Shown piece after piece: positions 34,855 to 44,473 of a DNA stretch of 62,438 nucleotides. Position numbers and translations under genes: made by a program. The notes under the pieces are model-generated. The model did no database searches and was not told where the DNA came from. It saw nothing but the letters and a program-made list of their open reading frames with translations. Numbering within the stretch: the stretch's first letter is position 1; every line of letters starts with the position of its first letter. The stretch is from assembly GCA_016188675.1 (NCBI GenBank), contig JACPHJ010000159.1, positions 1 to 62,438 on the forward strand, read 5' to 3'. The stretch comes from Planctomycetota bacterium. GTDB taxonomy: Bacteria; Planctomycetota; Brocadiia; Brocadiales; Brocadiaceae.

Positions 34855-37260
34855 ATGTTTAGTTTTACTGACAGTAAAAAACTCGATAGACTTTATCAGG
34901 AACGGGATTGGAACGGCATTATTGAAATTGCTGAACGCCATTTCAAGGATGGCACAACAGACATAAAGGTTTTGAACGACCTTGCCGTTGCGTATAAAAA
35001 AACCGGCCGGGACAATGATGCATTTCTCGTTTGCCAGAAAATATACGAAAACTATCCCACGTCTGATATCTTAAAAGATAGTATCAATATCGGAATACGG
35101 TACATGAGATACCACCTCATTTTGGGAGAGTTATTGTATGTTAAAGGAGAATATGATGAGGCATTGCGTATTCTCAATCAATTAAAACTTATTGGGAGTC
35201 ATTTCTCGGATAAGTTCTATATTATCGCTAAAATCTATATCAAAAAGGGACTCATAGATAAGGCGTTGGACGAATACAGGAACCTGCTCCATCTCTGTCC
35301 GCATCGCCTTGATACGGCGCTCAAAGGGTTTGTAGAAATTATAGAATTGGATCCGCTGAACGAATCTGCATACAAATCTCTTTACGACGCATATAAGAAA
35401 AGAGGCGTGTTGGACAAGGCCATTTCGGAATATGAAACCACCTCCCGGCTTAACAATAATTCGATCAATAAATATATTCTGGGACATCTCTACTATTTTG
35501 CAGGGAGGATTAAAGATAGCATTGCAACATTTAATAAGTATCTTACAATACAACCAATCGATACAAACATACAATTTTTCCTTGCATACATTTATGCTGA
35601 AAGTAATGAAATAGAACGCGCCGTGGGTATTTTTCAGGATTTACTCGTAAAAGATCCCGCAAAACTCGGAGTTGTCATCTCACACCTTGAAAAATTATTA
35701 ATACGTAAACTAGACGAAAAACAGACACAGTGTCTCATGAATTCATTGAGCGACTTCTGTCCTAAAGTAACGGTAACAGATATCCCATTAGCAGAAAATA
35801 TCCTGGCAAAAATCATAAAGCTAAAACCAAATGACAACGCTTACCAAAACAAATTGGAAATCCTACTTGCCAATGCGTCTGAACAGTATCTGAAGCAAGG
35901 CCAGGTCAATATGGCATATGAAAAACTAAAAAAACTCATAAATTTAAGGCCTGATAATTCTGATTACGCAAAACGCTATAAAGACGTACACAAGATAATT
36001 ATCGAACCAAAGATTAAAAATCTCGAAGAAATGTTGTCGAATATAAATCTTCCGGAAGAAGAAGCTAATAAGATACGATATGAACTTGCAATTCTTTACG
36101 AAGAAAAGGAAGATGACAGGGCGTTGTCATTGCTCCAAACGGTCGAGCGTTCCCCATCCGAATATCAACTTGATGCCCAATTCAGGCTTGGCATGTTATT
36201 CTTTAAAAAAGGCGTTCCGAACACTGCTGAAGAGTACTTCGATAAAATAGTTGAAGCCGTCGTGCCTATGGATAAAAATGTGGATTTCCTCTATCAAATA
36301 AGTACTACATTCGAAGAACACGGATTACTTGGGAAGGCGCTGGCCATTTACAAGAGAATAATCTCTTTTGATATTGGTTACAAAGACGTTATGAAACGGC
36401 TTGAACTGGCCACAAAAAAGCTCGAAGTGGAGTCGGCTATGAATGCATCTGAACTTGTGCTAAAGGACCGATATGAAGATATTCAGCTTATCGGGCAGGG
36501 AAGTATCGGCGCCGTTTACAAGGCGGTGGATAAAATTCTTAAGAGGAAAGTGGCCTTAAAGATTATCAAAGATGAATATAGGAGTAATAAAAATGCCGTC
36601 GAATATTTTGTTAGTGAGACCCAATCAGTAAGCCATTTTAAACATCCCGGCTTTATTACAATATACGATATAAACATTAACAAACATTTTTATATTGTAA
36701 TGGATTATATTGAGGGAGAAGACCTCCAGCGTCTTATGAAAAACGGCGCATTACCTATAAAAGAAGCCGTTCAGATTGCAATTAACGTGAGCGATGCACT
36801 GTGTTGTGCACATCAAAATGGGGTCGTTCATCGTGACATCAAACCCAGTAATATACTCGTCATGAAGAATCAGAAGATAAAAATAGCCGATTTTGGGCTT
36901 GCTCAATTAATGACGCCCTCTGTCGTAGCACAGCCAGGACTGGTGTTAGTCTCGCCTGTGTATATGTCTCCCGAACAAATAAAGGGAGAAATGGTAGACT
37001 ATCGCAGCGACATCTATTCCTTTGGTATTATTCTTTATGAGATGCTCACGGGAAAACCCCCGTTTAATGACGGTGACATTGCCTACCGGCACATTAATGA
37101 AGAGCCTGTCCCCCCCGCATCGCTAAATTCAAAAATCCCCAGATGGCTTGAAAATATTGTTCTCAAATGCCTCAGGAAAAGTCCGGAAGAACGATACCCG
37201 CAAACCGATCAACTCCTCAAGGAAATAAAATCCTACTCCAAATTTATCCTTGATTCCTAA
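34855..37260 (+). CDS. TPR-repeat Ser/Thr protein kinase
   Basis: 801 aa. Tandem TPR-like helices fill residues about 20-530 (DKLYQERDWNGIIEIAERHF.., GELLYVKGEYDEALRILNQL.., KKGLIDKALDEYRNLL..). A complete eukaryotic-type kinase domain occupies about 540-795: IGQGSIGAVYKA, Lys569 in VALKIIK, HRDIKPSNIL with Asp661, DFGLA, SPVYMSPEQIKG and DIYSFGIILYEMLTG. There is no membrane segment, so it is cytoplasmic. The kinase is at the C-terminus with the repeats in front, the reverse of the commoner kinase-first order. Its 3' end overlaps a remnant gene on the other strand. Confidence 0.9.
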   Translation: MFSFTDSKKLDRLYQERDWNGIIEIAERHFKDGTTDIKVLNDLAVAYKKTGRDNDAFLVCQKIYENYPTSDILKDSINIGIRYMRYHLILGELLYVKGEYDEALRILNQLKLIGSHFSDKFYIIAKIYIKKGLIDKALDEYRNLLHLCPHRLDTALKGFVEIIELDPLNESAYKSLYDAYKKRGVLDKAISEYETTSRLNNNSINKYILGHLYYFAGRIKDSIATFNKYLTIQPIDTNIQFFLAYIYAESNEIERAVGIFQDLLVKDPAKLGVVISHLEKLLIRKLDEKQTQCLMNSLSDFCPKVTVTDIPLAENILAKIIKLKPNDNAYQNKLEILLANASEQYLKQGQVNMAYEKLKKLINLRPDNSDYAKRYKDVHKIIIEPKIKNLEEMLSNINLPEEEANKIRYELAILYEEKEDDRALSLLQTVERSPSEYQLDAQFRLGMLFFKKGVPNTAEEYFDKIVEAVVPMDKNVDFLYQISTTFEEHGLLGKALAIYKRIISFDIGYKDVMKRLELATKKLEVESAMNASELVLKDRYEDIQLIGQGSIGAVYKAVDKILKRKVALKIIKDEYRSNKNAVEYFVSETQSVSHFKHPGFITIYDININKHFYIVMDYIEGEDLQRLMKNGALPIKEAVQIAINVSDALCCAHQNGVVHRDIKPSNILVMKNQKIKIADFGLAQLMTPSVVAQPGLVLVSPVYMSPEQIKGEMVDYRSDIYSFGIILYEMLTGKPPFNDGDIAYRHINEEPVPPASLNSKIPRWLENIVLKCLRKSPEERYPQTDQLLKEIKSYSKFILDS

Positions 37261-37486
37261 CTTCAAATTCCGGATAGTCCTGGTCGACCCACGATGGTAA
37301 AGTCAACGGGAGAGAATTGCTTTCGTTACGCGCGGGAATAATTACGGACAATCGTGGTAATCGGAAACCGGGATTGATTGATTTTTCGCTTGCTTCCCAG
37401 CGTTCCGACATCCGCCAGCGCACGGGCATGAATAGTATTACGATCCAGATAAATGCAGAAACAGAACACACGCAGAGCAATATCAA
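37244..37486 (-). pseudogene. Truncated 5' end of an HpnB-like family 2 glycosyltransferase
   Basis: 80 codons with an N-terminal membrane helix followed by LPRLSVIIPARNESNSLPLTLPSW and VDQDYPEFEV, the start of hopanoid-associated HpnB-type glycosyltransferases. The donor-binding and catalytic regions are absent. The frame ends where it meets the 3' end of the TPR-kinase gene, so it is a fossil of a rearrangement. It lies just downstream of, or beside, the DUF255 gene. Confidence 0.65.
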
Positions 37487-37505
37487 ATCAATTATGCTAA
37501 AATAT

Positions 37506-39725
37506 TCAGCGTTCGTCCAAAAGTTTCAGTATCTGGTTCATATCGTTGGTGGGGGCCTTGCAGGCGTAATTTTCACAAATATACGCTGTCGCCTTGCCAT
37601 TTATTGGCTTTTGTTCCTTGATAAATCCGACAATTCCTTCGATAGATGCGTCTCTTTCCGGATGCAATATCACAACCTTTCCGGGCAGGAATCGTTTCCG
37701 TATTTCTGAAATGATTCGCTTTGTATCATCAGCGCCGGATTCGCCGGCAATGACAATCTCCTTCGTGGTACCCAAAGCAAAATCGAGGGCACAGAGGAAT
37801 TGAGCATAACCGGACGGATAGTTACTCACCGTTTCCGCAAAGGTACTGATAACTTGCCCGGATAGCTTTGCCAAATCCAGGCTTCCGGTTATGCGGCTCA
37901 ATCGTAAAATATTCAATAGTGCGACTGAATTCCCCGACGGCGTTGCGCCATCGTATATTTCCTTCGACTGGGCAATGAGTTGCTCATTCTTCTTTCCGCT
38001 AAAGAAGAAACCACCTCCCTTTTCGTCGGAGAAATCGTCAATCATGAGATTGTTGAGTTCCACGGCGGCCTTTAAATACTTCACCTCAAAGGTGGCCTCA
38101 TAGAGGTCAATCAACCCCCAGACAAAATACGCATAGTCATCCAGATGCCCGGGGATAGCGGCCTCGCCCTCCCGAAATCGTTTCAGTAGCGACCCGTCTT
38201 TCTGGCGTAATGTGTTCAACACAAAATCTGCCGCACGCATCGCCGCCAGCGCATATTTTGGCTCGTTGAGTGTCTGAGCGCCCTTGGCCAGTGCGGCGAT
38301 CATCAATCCGTTCCAGGCGGTAAGTATTTTATCGTCCTTATGGGGATGGATGCGTTTCTCTCGCACCGCAAAGAGTTTTGTTTTCGCCTTAGTGAGCAGT
38401 TCCTGGAGTTCTTCGAGTGTTATACCTTCCAGTTTGGCAAAGGCATTCATTTCCTTATCTACGTGCAGGATGTTCTTTTCCTCAAAATTGCCCTCCTTAG
38501 AGACGTCATAAAAATCACAGAATATCTTTCCGTCCTTTTCACCCAATATTTTTATGACCTCTTCCGGTGTCCAGACGTAAAACTTGCCTTCCACTCCTTC
38601 ACTATCCGCATCCTCAGCGGAATAGAAACCGCCTTCCGGAGATGTCATGTCTCTCAATACATACGTAAAGACGCCATGCACAACCTCGGCAAAGAATGTC
38701 TTTCCTGTCGCCTGATATGCCTCCGTATAAGCAATAGCGAGCAATGCCTGGTCATACAACATTTTTTCGAAATGTGGAACGAGCCAGTATTCGTCTGTAG
38801 AATATCTATGAAATCCACCGCCAAGTTGATCGTAAATACCACCACGACCCATCCGATCAAGCGTTTTTTCGACTATCTCCAGGGTCATGGGGTCTTTACT
38901 GCGTTTCCACCACCGGAGCAGAAAGGCATAATTATGGGGAGTGGGAAATTTAGGCGACGTGCCGAAACCTCCGTAAATATTATCGTAATTATCTTTAAAT
39001 TGTTCATAGGCATGCTTCAACGTTTCTTGAGTAAGCGTTTCCGTGGTTGACGGTTCAGATACCGTTTGCAGAACTTTTACCACCTGTTCGCTTGAATTGA
39101 GCACACTCTCTTTATTTGTTTTCCACAGATTGGTTATTTGTTTCAGAATGGCGATGAATCCGGGATTCCCGTACCGCTCTGTTTTTGGGAAATAGGTGCC
39201 TGCATAGAATGGTTTCCTTTCAGGAGTCAGAAACAGGTTCAGAGGCCAGCCGCCGCTGCCGGTCATTGCCTGGCATACGGTCATGTAAATATTATCAATG
39301 TCAGGACGTTCTTCCCTGTCGACTTTTATCGACACAAAATTATCATTCAATATCTTTGCCACCTCCTCGTCCTCAAACGATTCGTATTCCATGACGTGAC
39401 ACCAGTGGCAGGTCGAATAGCCGATAGAAAGGAAGATGGGTTTGTTTTCCCTGACAGCCTTTTGAAACGCCTCTTCACCCCACGGATACCAGTCAACCGG
39501 GTTATAGGCATGCTGCTGGAGGTAAGGACTTTTTTCCTTTATAAGGTGATTCGGCTTCCCTTTGTGATAGGTATTCGTCTCATGTTGGAAAACCTTTGTG
39601 GGTGGAGTGTTTTCGTTTGCCTTCATCTCGTTATTTGCGCAACCTTTCAAAAAAATGGATAGGATAAAAATCCGCAGCAGCCGTAAATACGTATAATCAG
39701 CGGGAATGAATAAAAAATTACCCAT
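37506..39725 (-). CDS. Thioredoxin-fold DUF255 protein (YyaL/SPATA20 family)
   Basis: 739 aa. After a hydrophobic N-terminus (about 10-30, followed by GCANNE, possibly a lipoprotein or signal segment) comes the family hallmark [38 protein letters not shown] then gives a CxxC-type redox site, and [13 protein letters not shown] and [11 protein letters not shown] follow. The C-terminal two-thirds is an alpha/alpha-barrel-like region ([31 protein letters not shown]). The biochemical role is not established for the family. If the N-terminus is a true signal, this copy acts in the periplasm. Confidence 0.88.
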   Translation of the reverse strand: MGNFLFIPADYTYLRLLRIFILSIFLKGCANNEMKANENTPPTKVFQHETNTYHKGKPNHLIKEKSPYLQQHAYNPVDWYPWGEEAFQKAVRENKPIFLSIGYSTCHWCHVMEYESFEDEEVAKILNDNFVSIKVDREERPDIDNIYMTVCQAMTGSGGWPLNLFLTPERKPFYAGTYFPKTERYGNPGFIAILKQITNLWKTNKESVLNSSEQVVKVLQTVSEPSTTETLTQETLKHAYEQFKDNYDNIYGGFGTSPKFPTPHNYAFLLRWWKRSKDPMTLEIVEKTLDRMGRGGIYDQLGGGFHRYSTDEYWLVPHFEKMLYDQALLAIAYTEAYQATGKTFFAEVVHGVFTYVLRDMTSPEGGFYSAEDADSEGVEGKFYVWTPEEVIKILGEKDGKIFCDFYDVSKEGNFEEKNILHVDKEMNAFAKLEGITLEELQELLTKAKTKLFAVREKRIHPHKDDKILTAWNGLMIAALAKGAQTLNEPKYALAAMRAADFVLNTLRQKDGSLLKRFREGEAAIPGHLDDYAYFVWGLIDLYEATFEVKYLKAAVELNNLMIDDFSDEKGGGFFFSGKKNEQLIAQSKEIYDGATPSGNSVALLNILRLSRITGSLDLAKLSGQVISTFAETVSNYPSGYAQFLCALDFALGTTKEIVIAGESGADDTKRIISEIRKRFLPGKVVILHPERDASIEGIVGFIKEQKPINGKATAYICENYACKAPTNDMNQILKLLDER

Positions 39726-39756
39726 AGTACTATTTAATGTTCAGGAATTTCAATCT

Positions 39757-39784
39757 GTAGTGGCAATTCATGAATTGCCACTAC
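39757..39784. repeat. Palindrome with core GGCAATTCATGAATTGCC
   Basis: A perfect 28-bp palindrome between the DUF255 and tex genes, flanked on the left by the reverse complement of the AGATTGAAATTCCTGAACAT motif. Confidence 0.75.
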
Positions 39785-39820
39785 AAAAGGTCACTATCTA
39801 AAGTCACCAAAGGTTTAATT

Positions 39821-41962
39821 TTATGTGTCCTTCTTATTTTTCAAGGAAAGCGAAATCCTTCTTCTTTTTAAATCCACATCCAACACCGTAACCGATACTT
39901 TCTGTTGAACTTTAACCACGTCATTGGGATTTTTTACAAACCGGTCTGCAAGCTCGCTGATATGCGCCAATCCGTCCTGATGCACCCCTATATCCACAAA
40001 AGCGCCAAATGCGGTAACATTTGTGACAATGCCCGAAAGTTTCATGCCGGGCTGTACGTCCTCTAATTTTTCAATACCCTTGGCAAACTCAACATTTTCG
40101 AATTTTTCCCTGGGGTCGCGACCGGGTTTGGATAATTCATCCATGATGTCCGTCAACGTCGGAATACCGACCTTTTCCGTCACGTAGTTTTTGAGATCGA
40201 TCTTTTCCCTGATTTTTTCGTTACACATCAAATCGGTAACCGGGCACCCCATGTCCCGCGCCATAGCGTCTACGATAGGATAACTTTCCGGATGCACGGC
40301 GCTTCCGTCAAGGGGATTTTTCCCCTCCCGTATGCGCAAGAAACCCGCCGCCTGCTCAAACGCACCCGGCCCCAGCCTGGATACTTTTCGGAGTTCTTCT
40401 CTGGATGCAAAAGGGCCGTGTTCGTTTCGGTATTCAACGATATTCCTGGCAAGCTGCGGCCCAAGACCAGAAACGTACATAAGGAGCTGCTTGCTTGCCG
40501 TATTCACGTCAACGCCTACTTTGTTCACACAACTGACGACCACGTCGTCAAGACTCTTCTTTATCGCACCCTGGTCAACATCATGCTGGTATTGTCCCAC
40601 ACCGATAGATTTTGGATCTATCTTTACCAACTCTGCCAGCGGGTCCATAAGACGCCTGCCAATGGACACCGAGCCGCGCACCGTCACATCATATTCGGGA
40701 AATTCCTCTCGTGCAACTTCTGAAGCGGAATACACAGATGCTCCGCTTTCGTTTACCATCACAACGGAAACATTTCCGGAAAGCCTTAAGGAGCGGATAA
40801 AGGACTCTGTTTCCCTTCCGGCGGTGCCGTTCCCTATGGCAATGGCTTCTACCTGAAATCGTTCGCAGAGATCTATGATTTTAGAAGCCGCCTCAGTTGA
40901 CGATTTCTCAGATTGGTGGAGATATATGGTATCGGTATGCACTAACTTTCCCTGACTATCCAGGCAAACCACCTTACACCCTGTGCGGATACCGGGATCA
41001 ATGGCAAGGATATTTTTCTGTCCAAGAGGAGGCGCAAGCAGGAGTTGTCGCAGATTCCCGGCAAATACCTTGATGGCCTCTTCCTCTGCACGTTCTTTTG
41101 TTGCAAGGCGAATCTCCGTTTCAATCGAAAGAGATAAAAGCCTCTTGTAACTATCATGAACCGCCGTCCTGACCTGTTGAGAGGACAATCCGCTGTTTTT
41201 TACAAAAAGCGTTTCCAGTTGCACCAATGCCTTGTCTTCCGGAGGATTGATGCGCAGTCCCAGGAAACCTTCCTTTTCCCCGCGCCTCATGGCAAGAATC
41301 CTGTGCGACGGCGCCTTTGCCACAGGTTCTTCCCACTCGTAGTAATCCTTGTACTTTATGCCATCCTCCTCTTTGCCGGTAATTACTTTTGATTTGAAAA
41401 CTCCTTGTTGAAGATACAGTTCGCGCATTTGCATACGGGCAGTTTGGTCTTCGCTTACCCATTCCGCAATAATGTCCCTCGCCCCCGCTAGGGCATCATC
41501 AACGGAATCAACCCCCTTTTCAGCATTAACAAAAGCCGCTGCTTCTGCTGCCGGGTCGATGCCGTCCTGAACAAAAATAGACGTTGCCAGAGGTTCGAGT
41601 CCTTTCTCCTTCGCAATAGTAGCCCGTGTGCGGCGTTTTGGACGATACGGCAGGTAAATATCCTCCAGGACTGGAAGAGATTCGGCCTCTGCTATTTTCT
41701 CCTTTAATTCGTCAGTAAGCTGGCCTCGCTCTTCAAGGGCTTTAAGAATAGCTTCGCGCCGTTTATCCAATTCGATTAATTTGCTCAGACGATCACGGAT
41801 AGCCCCAATAGCAACCTCATCCAGACTGCCAGTAGCTTCTTTTCTGTACCGCGCGATGAACGGAATGGTAGCCCCTTCATCAAAGAGTAGGGCAGTTGCC
41901 CTGACCTGTTTAAGCGTTATATTGAGTTCGGATGCAATTTTTGTAACGTGTGCTTCGTTCAT
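39821..41962 (-). CDS. tex: Transcription accessory protein Tex
   Basis: 713 aa from the ATG at 41962, which directly follows AGAGGAGAAA; the TTG at 41980 would place that RBS inside the gene. Domains in order are the N-terminal Tex helices (KIASELNITLKQVRATALLFDEG), the YqgF RNase H-like domain (ILAIDPGIRTGCKVV), helix-hairpin-helix motifs (LGPQLARNIVEYRNEHGPFASREEL) and a C-terminal S1 domain (GMKLSGIVTNVTAFGAFVDIGVHQDGLAHIS). Tex binds nucleic acids and tunes transcription. A duplicate of its RBS and first codons lies 600 bases upstream at 42557. Confidence 0.95.
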   Translation of the reverse strand: MNEAHVTKIASELNITLKQVRATALLFDEGATIPFIARYRKEATGSLDEVAIGAIRDRLSKLIELDKRREAILKALEERGQLTDELKEKIAEAESLPVLEDIYLPYRPKRRTRATIAKEKGLEPLATSIFVQDGIDPAAEAAAFVNAEKGVDSVDDALAGARDIIAEWVSEDQTARMQMRELYLQQGVFKSKVITGKEEDGIKYKDYYEWEEPVAKAPSHRILAMRRGEKEGFLGLRINPPEDKALVQLETLFVKNSGLSSQQVRTAVHDSYKRLLSLSIETEIRLATKERAEEEAIKVFAGNLRQLLLAPPLGQKNILAIDPGIRTGCKVVCLDSQGKLVHTDTIYLHQSEKSSTEAASKIIDLCERFQVEAIAIGNGTAGRETESFIRSLRLSGNVSVVMVNESGASVYSASEVAREEFPEYDVTVRGSVSIGRRLMDPLAELVKIDPKSIGVGQYQHDVDQGAIKKSLDDVVVSCVNKVGVDVNTASKQLLMYVSGLGPQLARNIVEYRNEHGPFASREELRKVSRLGPGAFEQAAGFLRIREGKNPLDGSAVHPESYPIVDAMARDMGCPVTDLMCNEKIREKIDLKNYVTEKVGIPTLTDIMDELSKPGRDPREKFENVEFAKGIEKLEDVQPGMKLSGIVTNVTAFGAFVDIGVHQDGLAHISELADRFVKNPNDVVKVQQKVSVTVLDVDLKRRRISLSLKNKKDT

Positions 41963-42009
41963 TTTCTCCTCTGAAATCAAAATAAATATTCCTAAAGAAT
42001 TAAGTTCGG

Positions 42010-42139
42010 TTGGGGTTTAAAAGACGAAACCCCCAACGACTTTTTTACCCATCCCTTCCCCTCCCAGGAGGGGACTTCTTCAATTCCCCTGAAAACTTCG
42101 TCGTGAGCGCTTAGTCGAACGAGGGGTAGGGGTGTGTTT
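42010..42139. repeat. Two repeats: TTGGGGTTT..AAACCCCCAA hairpin and family A unit
   Basis: The hairpin at 42010-42036 has a sister upstream of pdhA (50059). The unit at 42047-42139 (ACCCATCCCTTCCCCTCCCAGGAGGGG .. GGGGTAGGGGTGTGTT) is family A. They separate tex from the gene at 42187. Confidence 0.65.
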
Positions 42140-42186
42140 ATCCATTTTAATAAACGGATTGAAATTCCTGTTGTTGGTTTTGGCGA

Positions 42187-42513
42187 CTATTTCTTCCTGG
42201 CTTTTATGACGTCTTCAGCCCAGCTTAAAGCAGCAATAACAGTTGGAAACCCGATAGTGCTTGTAAGGAGAATAATTGCGTGATATATCTCCTCTGGCGT
42301 TACCCCTGCTTCAATCGCCCTTTTCACGTGACTGTGGACAGCGCCTTCGGAATGCACCGTTGCCGCCGCTGCAAGCTGAATCAGGTGCGCAGTCCGCTCG
42401 TCAAGTGGTCCTTCCAGTTTCACCACCTTGCCAAGTTCCTCAACTGCATTGAAATAATTCGCATATCTCTTTTTGATCTGAAGATACTGTTTCGGTAATT
42501 TTTCCTTTGACAT
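42187..42513 (-). CDS. Carboxymuconolactone decarboxylase family protein (AhpD-like fold)
   Basis: 108 aa from the ATG at 42513, preceded by GAGGAGGGGGG. ERTAHLIQLAAAATVHSEGAVHSHVKRAIEAGVTPEEIYHAIILLTSTIGFPTVIAAL is the CMD domain. The CxxC of AhpD-type peroxidases is replaced by S-E-G-A, so redox activity through that site is unlikely. The gene sits exactly between a stranded copy of the tex start and the intact tex gene. Confidence 0.85.
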   Translation of the reverse strand: MSKEKLPKQYLQIKKRYANYFNAVEELGKVVKLEGPLDERTAHLIQLAAAATVHSEGAVHSHVKRAIEAGVTPEEIYHAIILLTSTIGFPTVIAALSWAEDVIKARKK

Positions 42514-42556
42514 AAAACCCCCCCTCCTCATTTGTTGAGTTCGCTTTGCTTAATTC

Positions 42557-42595
42557 CTACACGACTGCAATTTTTGTTATGTGTACCTCGTTCAT
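42557..42595 (-). pseudogene. tex: Stranded duplicate of the tex gene start
   Basis: On the minus strand GGGGAGAAA-ATG is followed by codons for MNEVHITKIAVV-stop, against MNEAHVTKIASEL in the intact Tex. The similarity extends through the RBS and leader (about 42567-42621 against 41936-41989, close to 85-90% by eye). The short ORF is dead after 12 codons. The rest of 42596-42704 shows no gene. Confidence 0.7.
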
Positions 42596-42704
42596 TTTCT
42601 CCCCTGAAATCAAAAAATAATATGTTATCGTACATATTCGTGGATAAGGATTATGTTGGGTTCACTTCGTTTAACCCAACCTTATATGTCTATCTACGCG
42701 CCCA

Positions 42705-43457
42705 CTACCATATGAATGGATCGTGCTCAAGATGTTTTATGCTCTTGACTCTACTCATTGGTATACTTTGTAAATTATATGGCTCATGATTCTCAACAAA
42801 TAAAAGGCATTTTTCTAGAATAAATACAATTTTTACATCAATACTAATATTATCATCAATTAAAGCAATCTTTGCTTGTCCAATATTTTTTGAGGGATTT
42901 AAAAGAATTTCTTTGCCTTTAAATAGTCCATGACCAAAAGGTATCATTACCAATGGTGGAAAGACCATAATTAAAAAACGCATTTGTTTATTCCAAGTTT
43001 TAGTTAATTTTGAATCTTTCTCATACAAAAAAAATATCATTATCCAAATGTATGTTCCAACAGCTATGAATTCAAATATTATTAACCATTTAGATAATCG
43101 AAGAAATAGATAACCTATCGTTAAAAATATAATAAGAACACAAATATTAATTATTATTCCAAATAACTTTCTTCGTGAGAAAGATGAAATTCCAGGTAAT
43201 TCTTTATTATTAAAAAAATAACTAGCCTTTTTAACACTTACGTTTGCTAAGATTATATTGACTATTATTCCTATACAAATAAAAGGTAGCCAACCAAGCG
43301 AGGTATTAATGTAATCATTTATACTCAAATACTTGAATAAAGATATATGGAATGCTAGAGAAAGGCCGAATACATGAGTATATGACATTATAAATGCGCC
43401 AATACTCATCAAACTAACGATTTCAACAATTTTTATATCTTTTGTGTCCTCTTGCAT
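42705..43457 (-). CDS. AT-rich multi-pass membrane protein of unknown function
   Basis: 250 aa with about five membrane segments in the first 165 residues (e.g. LGWLPFICIGIIVNIILANV, LFGIIINICVLIIFLTIGYLFL, IIFEFIAVGTYIWIMIFFLY). A soluble C-terminal domain follows (KIALIDDNISIDVKIVFILEKCLLFVENHEPYNL). No family is recognised. Base composition is much more AT-rich than its neighbours, suggesting acquisition. It ends 163 bases from the stranded tex start and begins just 5 bases after the lipA stop. Confidence 0.6.
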   Translation of the reverse strand: MQEDTKDIKIVEIVSLMSIGAFIMSYTHVFGLSLAFHISLFKYLSINDYINTSLGWLPFICIGIIVNIILANVSVKKASYFFNNKELPGISSFSRRKLFGIIINICVLIIFLTIGYLFLRLSKWLIIFEFIAVGTYIWIMIFFLYEKDSKLTKTWNKQMRFLIMVFPPLVMIPFGHGLFKGKEILLNPSKNIGQAKIALIDDNISIDVKIVFILEKCLLFVENHEPYNLQSIPMSRVKSIKHLEHDPFIW

Positions 43458-43462
43458 ATTTA

Positions 43463-44437
43463 TTAATGAGTGAAAGCGAAATCTGATTGAATCCTGGCGT
43501 GGTAGGAACTTCGCACAAGAGGGCCAGATTCCACATGTTTAAACCCCATCCGTTCTCCCTCTACCTTCAACATTTCAAATTCATCCGGGGTGTAGTAACG
43601 CCGGATCGGCAAGGCGTCTCTCTTCGGACTCAAATATTGCCCTATTGTAAGGATATCACAGCCCGTGTCCCTTATATCTTGCATGGCACTGATTATTTCA
43701 TGCCACTCTTCACCCAGACCTAACATCAAGCCAGATTTTGTTGTTATCTTGTGTACTGATTCTTGTAACAGTCCCCCCCCTCCCCTAACCCCTCCCACCA
43801 GTAGCGGGGAACACTTATTACCATTATATGCCCTCCCCCTTGATGGGGAAGGGCAAGAGTGGGGGGAAACTGTTATTGTTTCCTTCGCATGCTTCAATAA
43901 TTCCAGGGAACGCTCATAATCGGCCATAGGCCTGACCAGTGAATAAAGTTTTTGGACGGTTTCTATATTGTGGTTTAGTATGTTCGGTCTGGCATTGAGT
44001 ACTATCTCCAACGCCTCCGACGATCCACTAAAATCGGGTATCAAGACCTCGATCATGCAGTCTTCGACATACTCACGGATACATTGAATTGTCTGAGCAT
44101 AAGCCGATGCGCCTCCATCTCCAAGGTCGTCCCTCGTTACAGAGGTGATTACCACATATTTTAGTTGCATCTTCTGAACAGCTTCTGCGATCCTGAGAGG
44201 TTCCCCTTTGTCTATCCCTAAGGGCATCCCCTTCTTCACGGCGCAGAATCCGCATTGTCTCGTGCAGGTATCCCCAAGTATTAAAAACGTTGCCGTCCGC
44301 TGTTCGAAACACTCACCGATATTTGGACATAACGCCTCTTCGCATACCGTATGAAGTTCGTTTTTCCGTAAAATGCCCTTTATCTCATTGAAGTTCTTGC
44401 CGGTGGGCAACTTTATTTTCAGCCAGTCTGGACGCAT
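43463..44437 (-). CDS. lipA: Lipoyl synthase LipA carrying a repeat-encoded insertion
   Basis: LipA inserts two sulfurs into protein-bound octanoyl groups using radical SAM chemistry. The auxiliary cluster cysteines (VCEEALCPNIGEC) and radical SAM CTRQCGFC (58-65) are present, as are NHNIETVQKLY and TKSGLMLGLGEEWHEI. Residues about 187-226 (TITVSPHSCPSPSRG..VRGGGG) have no counterpart in the family. Removing them joins LLKHAKE directly to SVHKITTKSGLMLGLGEE and gives 284 aa, the usual length. The extra part is encoded by the palindromic element at 43767-43874 and keeps the frame open. Function with this insert is plausible but unproven. Confidence 0.92.
   Translation of the reverse strand: MRPDWLKIKLPTGKNFNEIKGILRKNELHTVCEEALCPNIGECFEQRTATFLILGDTCTRQCGFCAVKKGMPLGIDKGEPLRIAEAVQKMQLKYVVITSVTRDDLGDGGASAYAQTIQCIREYVEDCMIEVLIPDFSGSSEALEIVLNARPNILNHNIETVQKLYSLVRPMADYERSLELLKHAKETITVSPHSCPSPSRGRAYNGNKCSPLLVGGVRGGGGLLQESVHKITTKSGLMLGLGEEWHEIISAMQDIRDTGCDILTIGQYLSPKRDALPIRRYYTPDEFEMLKVEGERMGFKHVESGPLVRSSYHARIQSDFAFTH
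43767..43874. repeat. 108-bp palindromic element inserted in frame in lipA
   Basis: The ends AACAGTCCCCCCC (43767) and GGGGGGAAACTGTT (43861-43874) are inverted repeats. The interior has C-rich and G-rich tracts like the intergenic families A and B (CCCTAACCCCTCCCACC.., CCCTCCCCCTTGATGGGGAAGGGC). The length is exactly 36 codons. The same kind of GC-rich palindrome is otherwise found between genes in this window. Confidence 0.8.
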
Positions 44438-44473
44438 GTGAAAATTTGAGATTGTAGATTTACGATTTTAGAT

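Noticed and set aside
38340..39050. Open frame of 236 codons on the plus strand
   Set aside because: It lies fully antisense to the DUF255 gene, whose protein is strongly conserved, and has no RBS or homology.
40332..40856. Open frame of 174 codons on the plus strand
   Set aside because: Antisense to tex helix-hairpin-helix and YqgF regions; a shadow frame.
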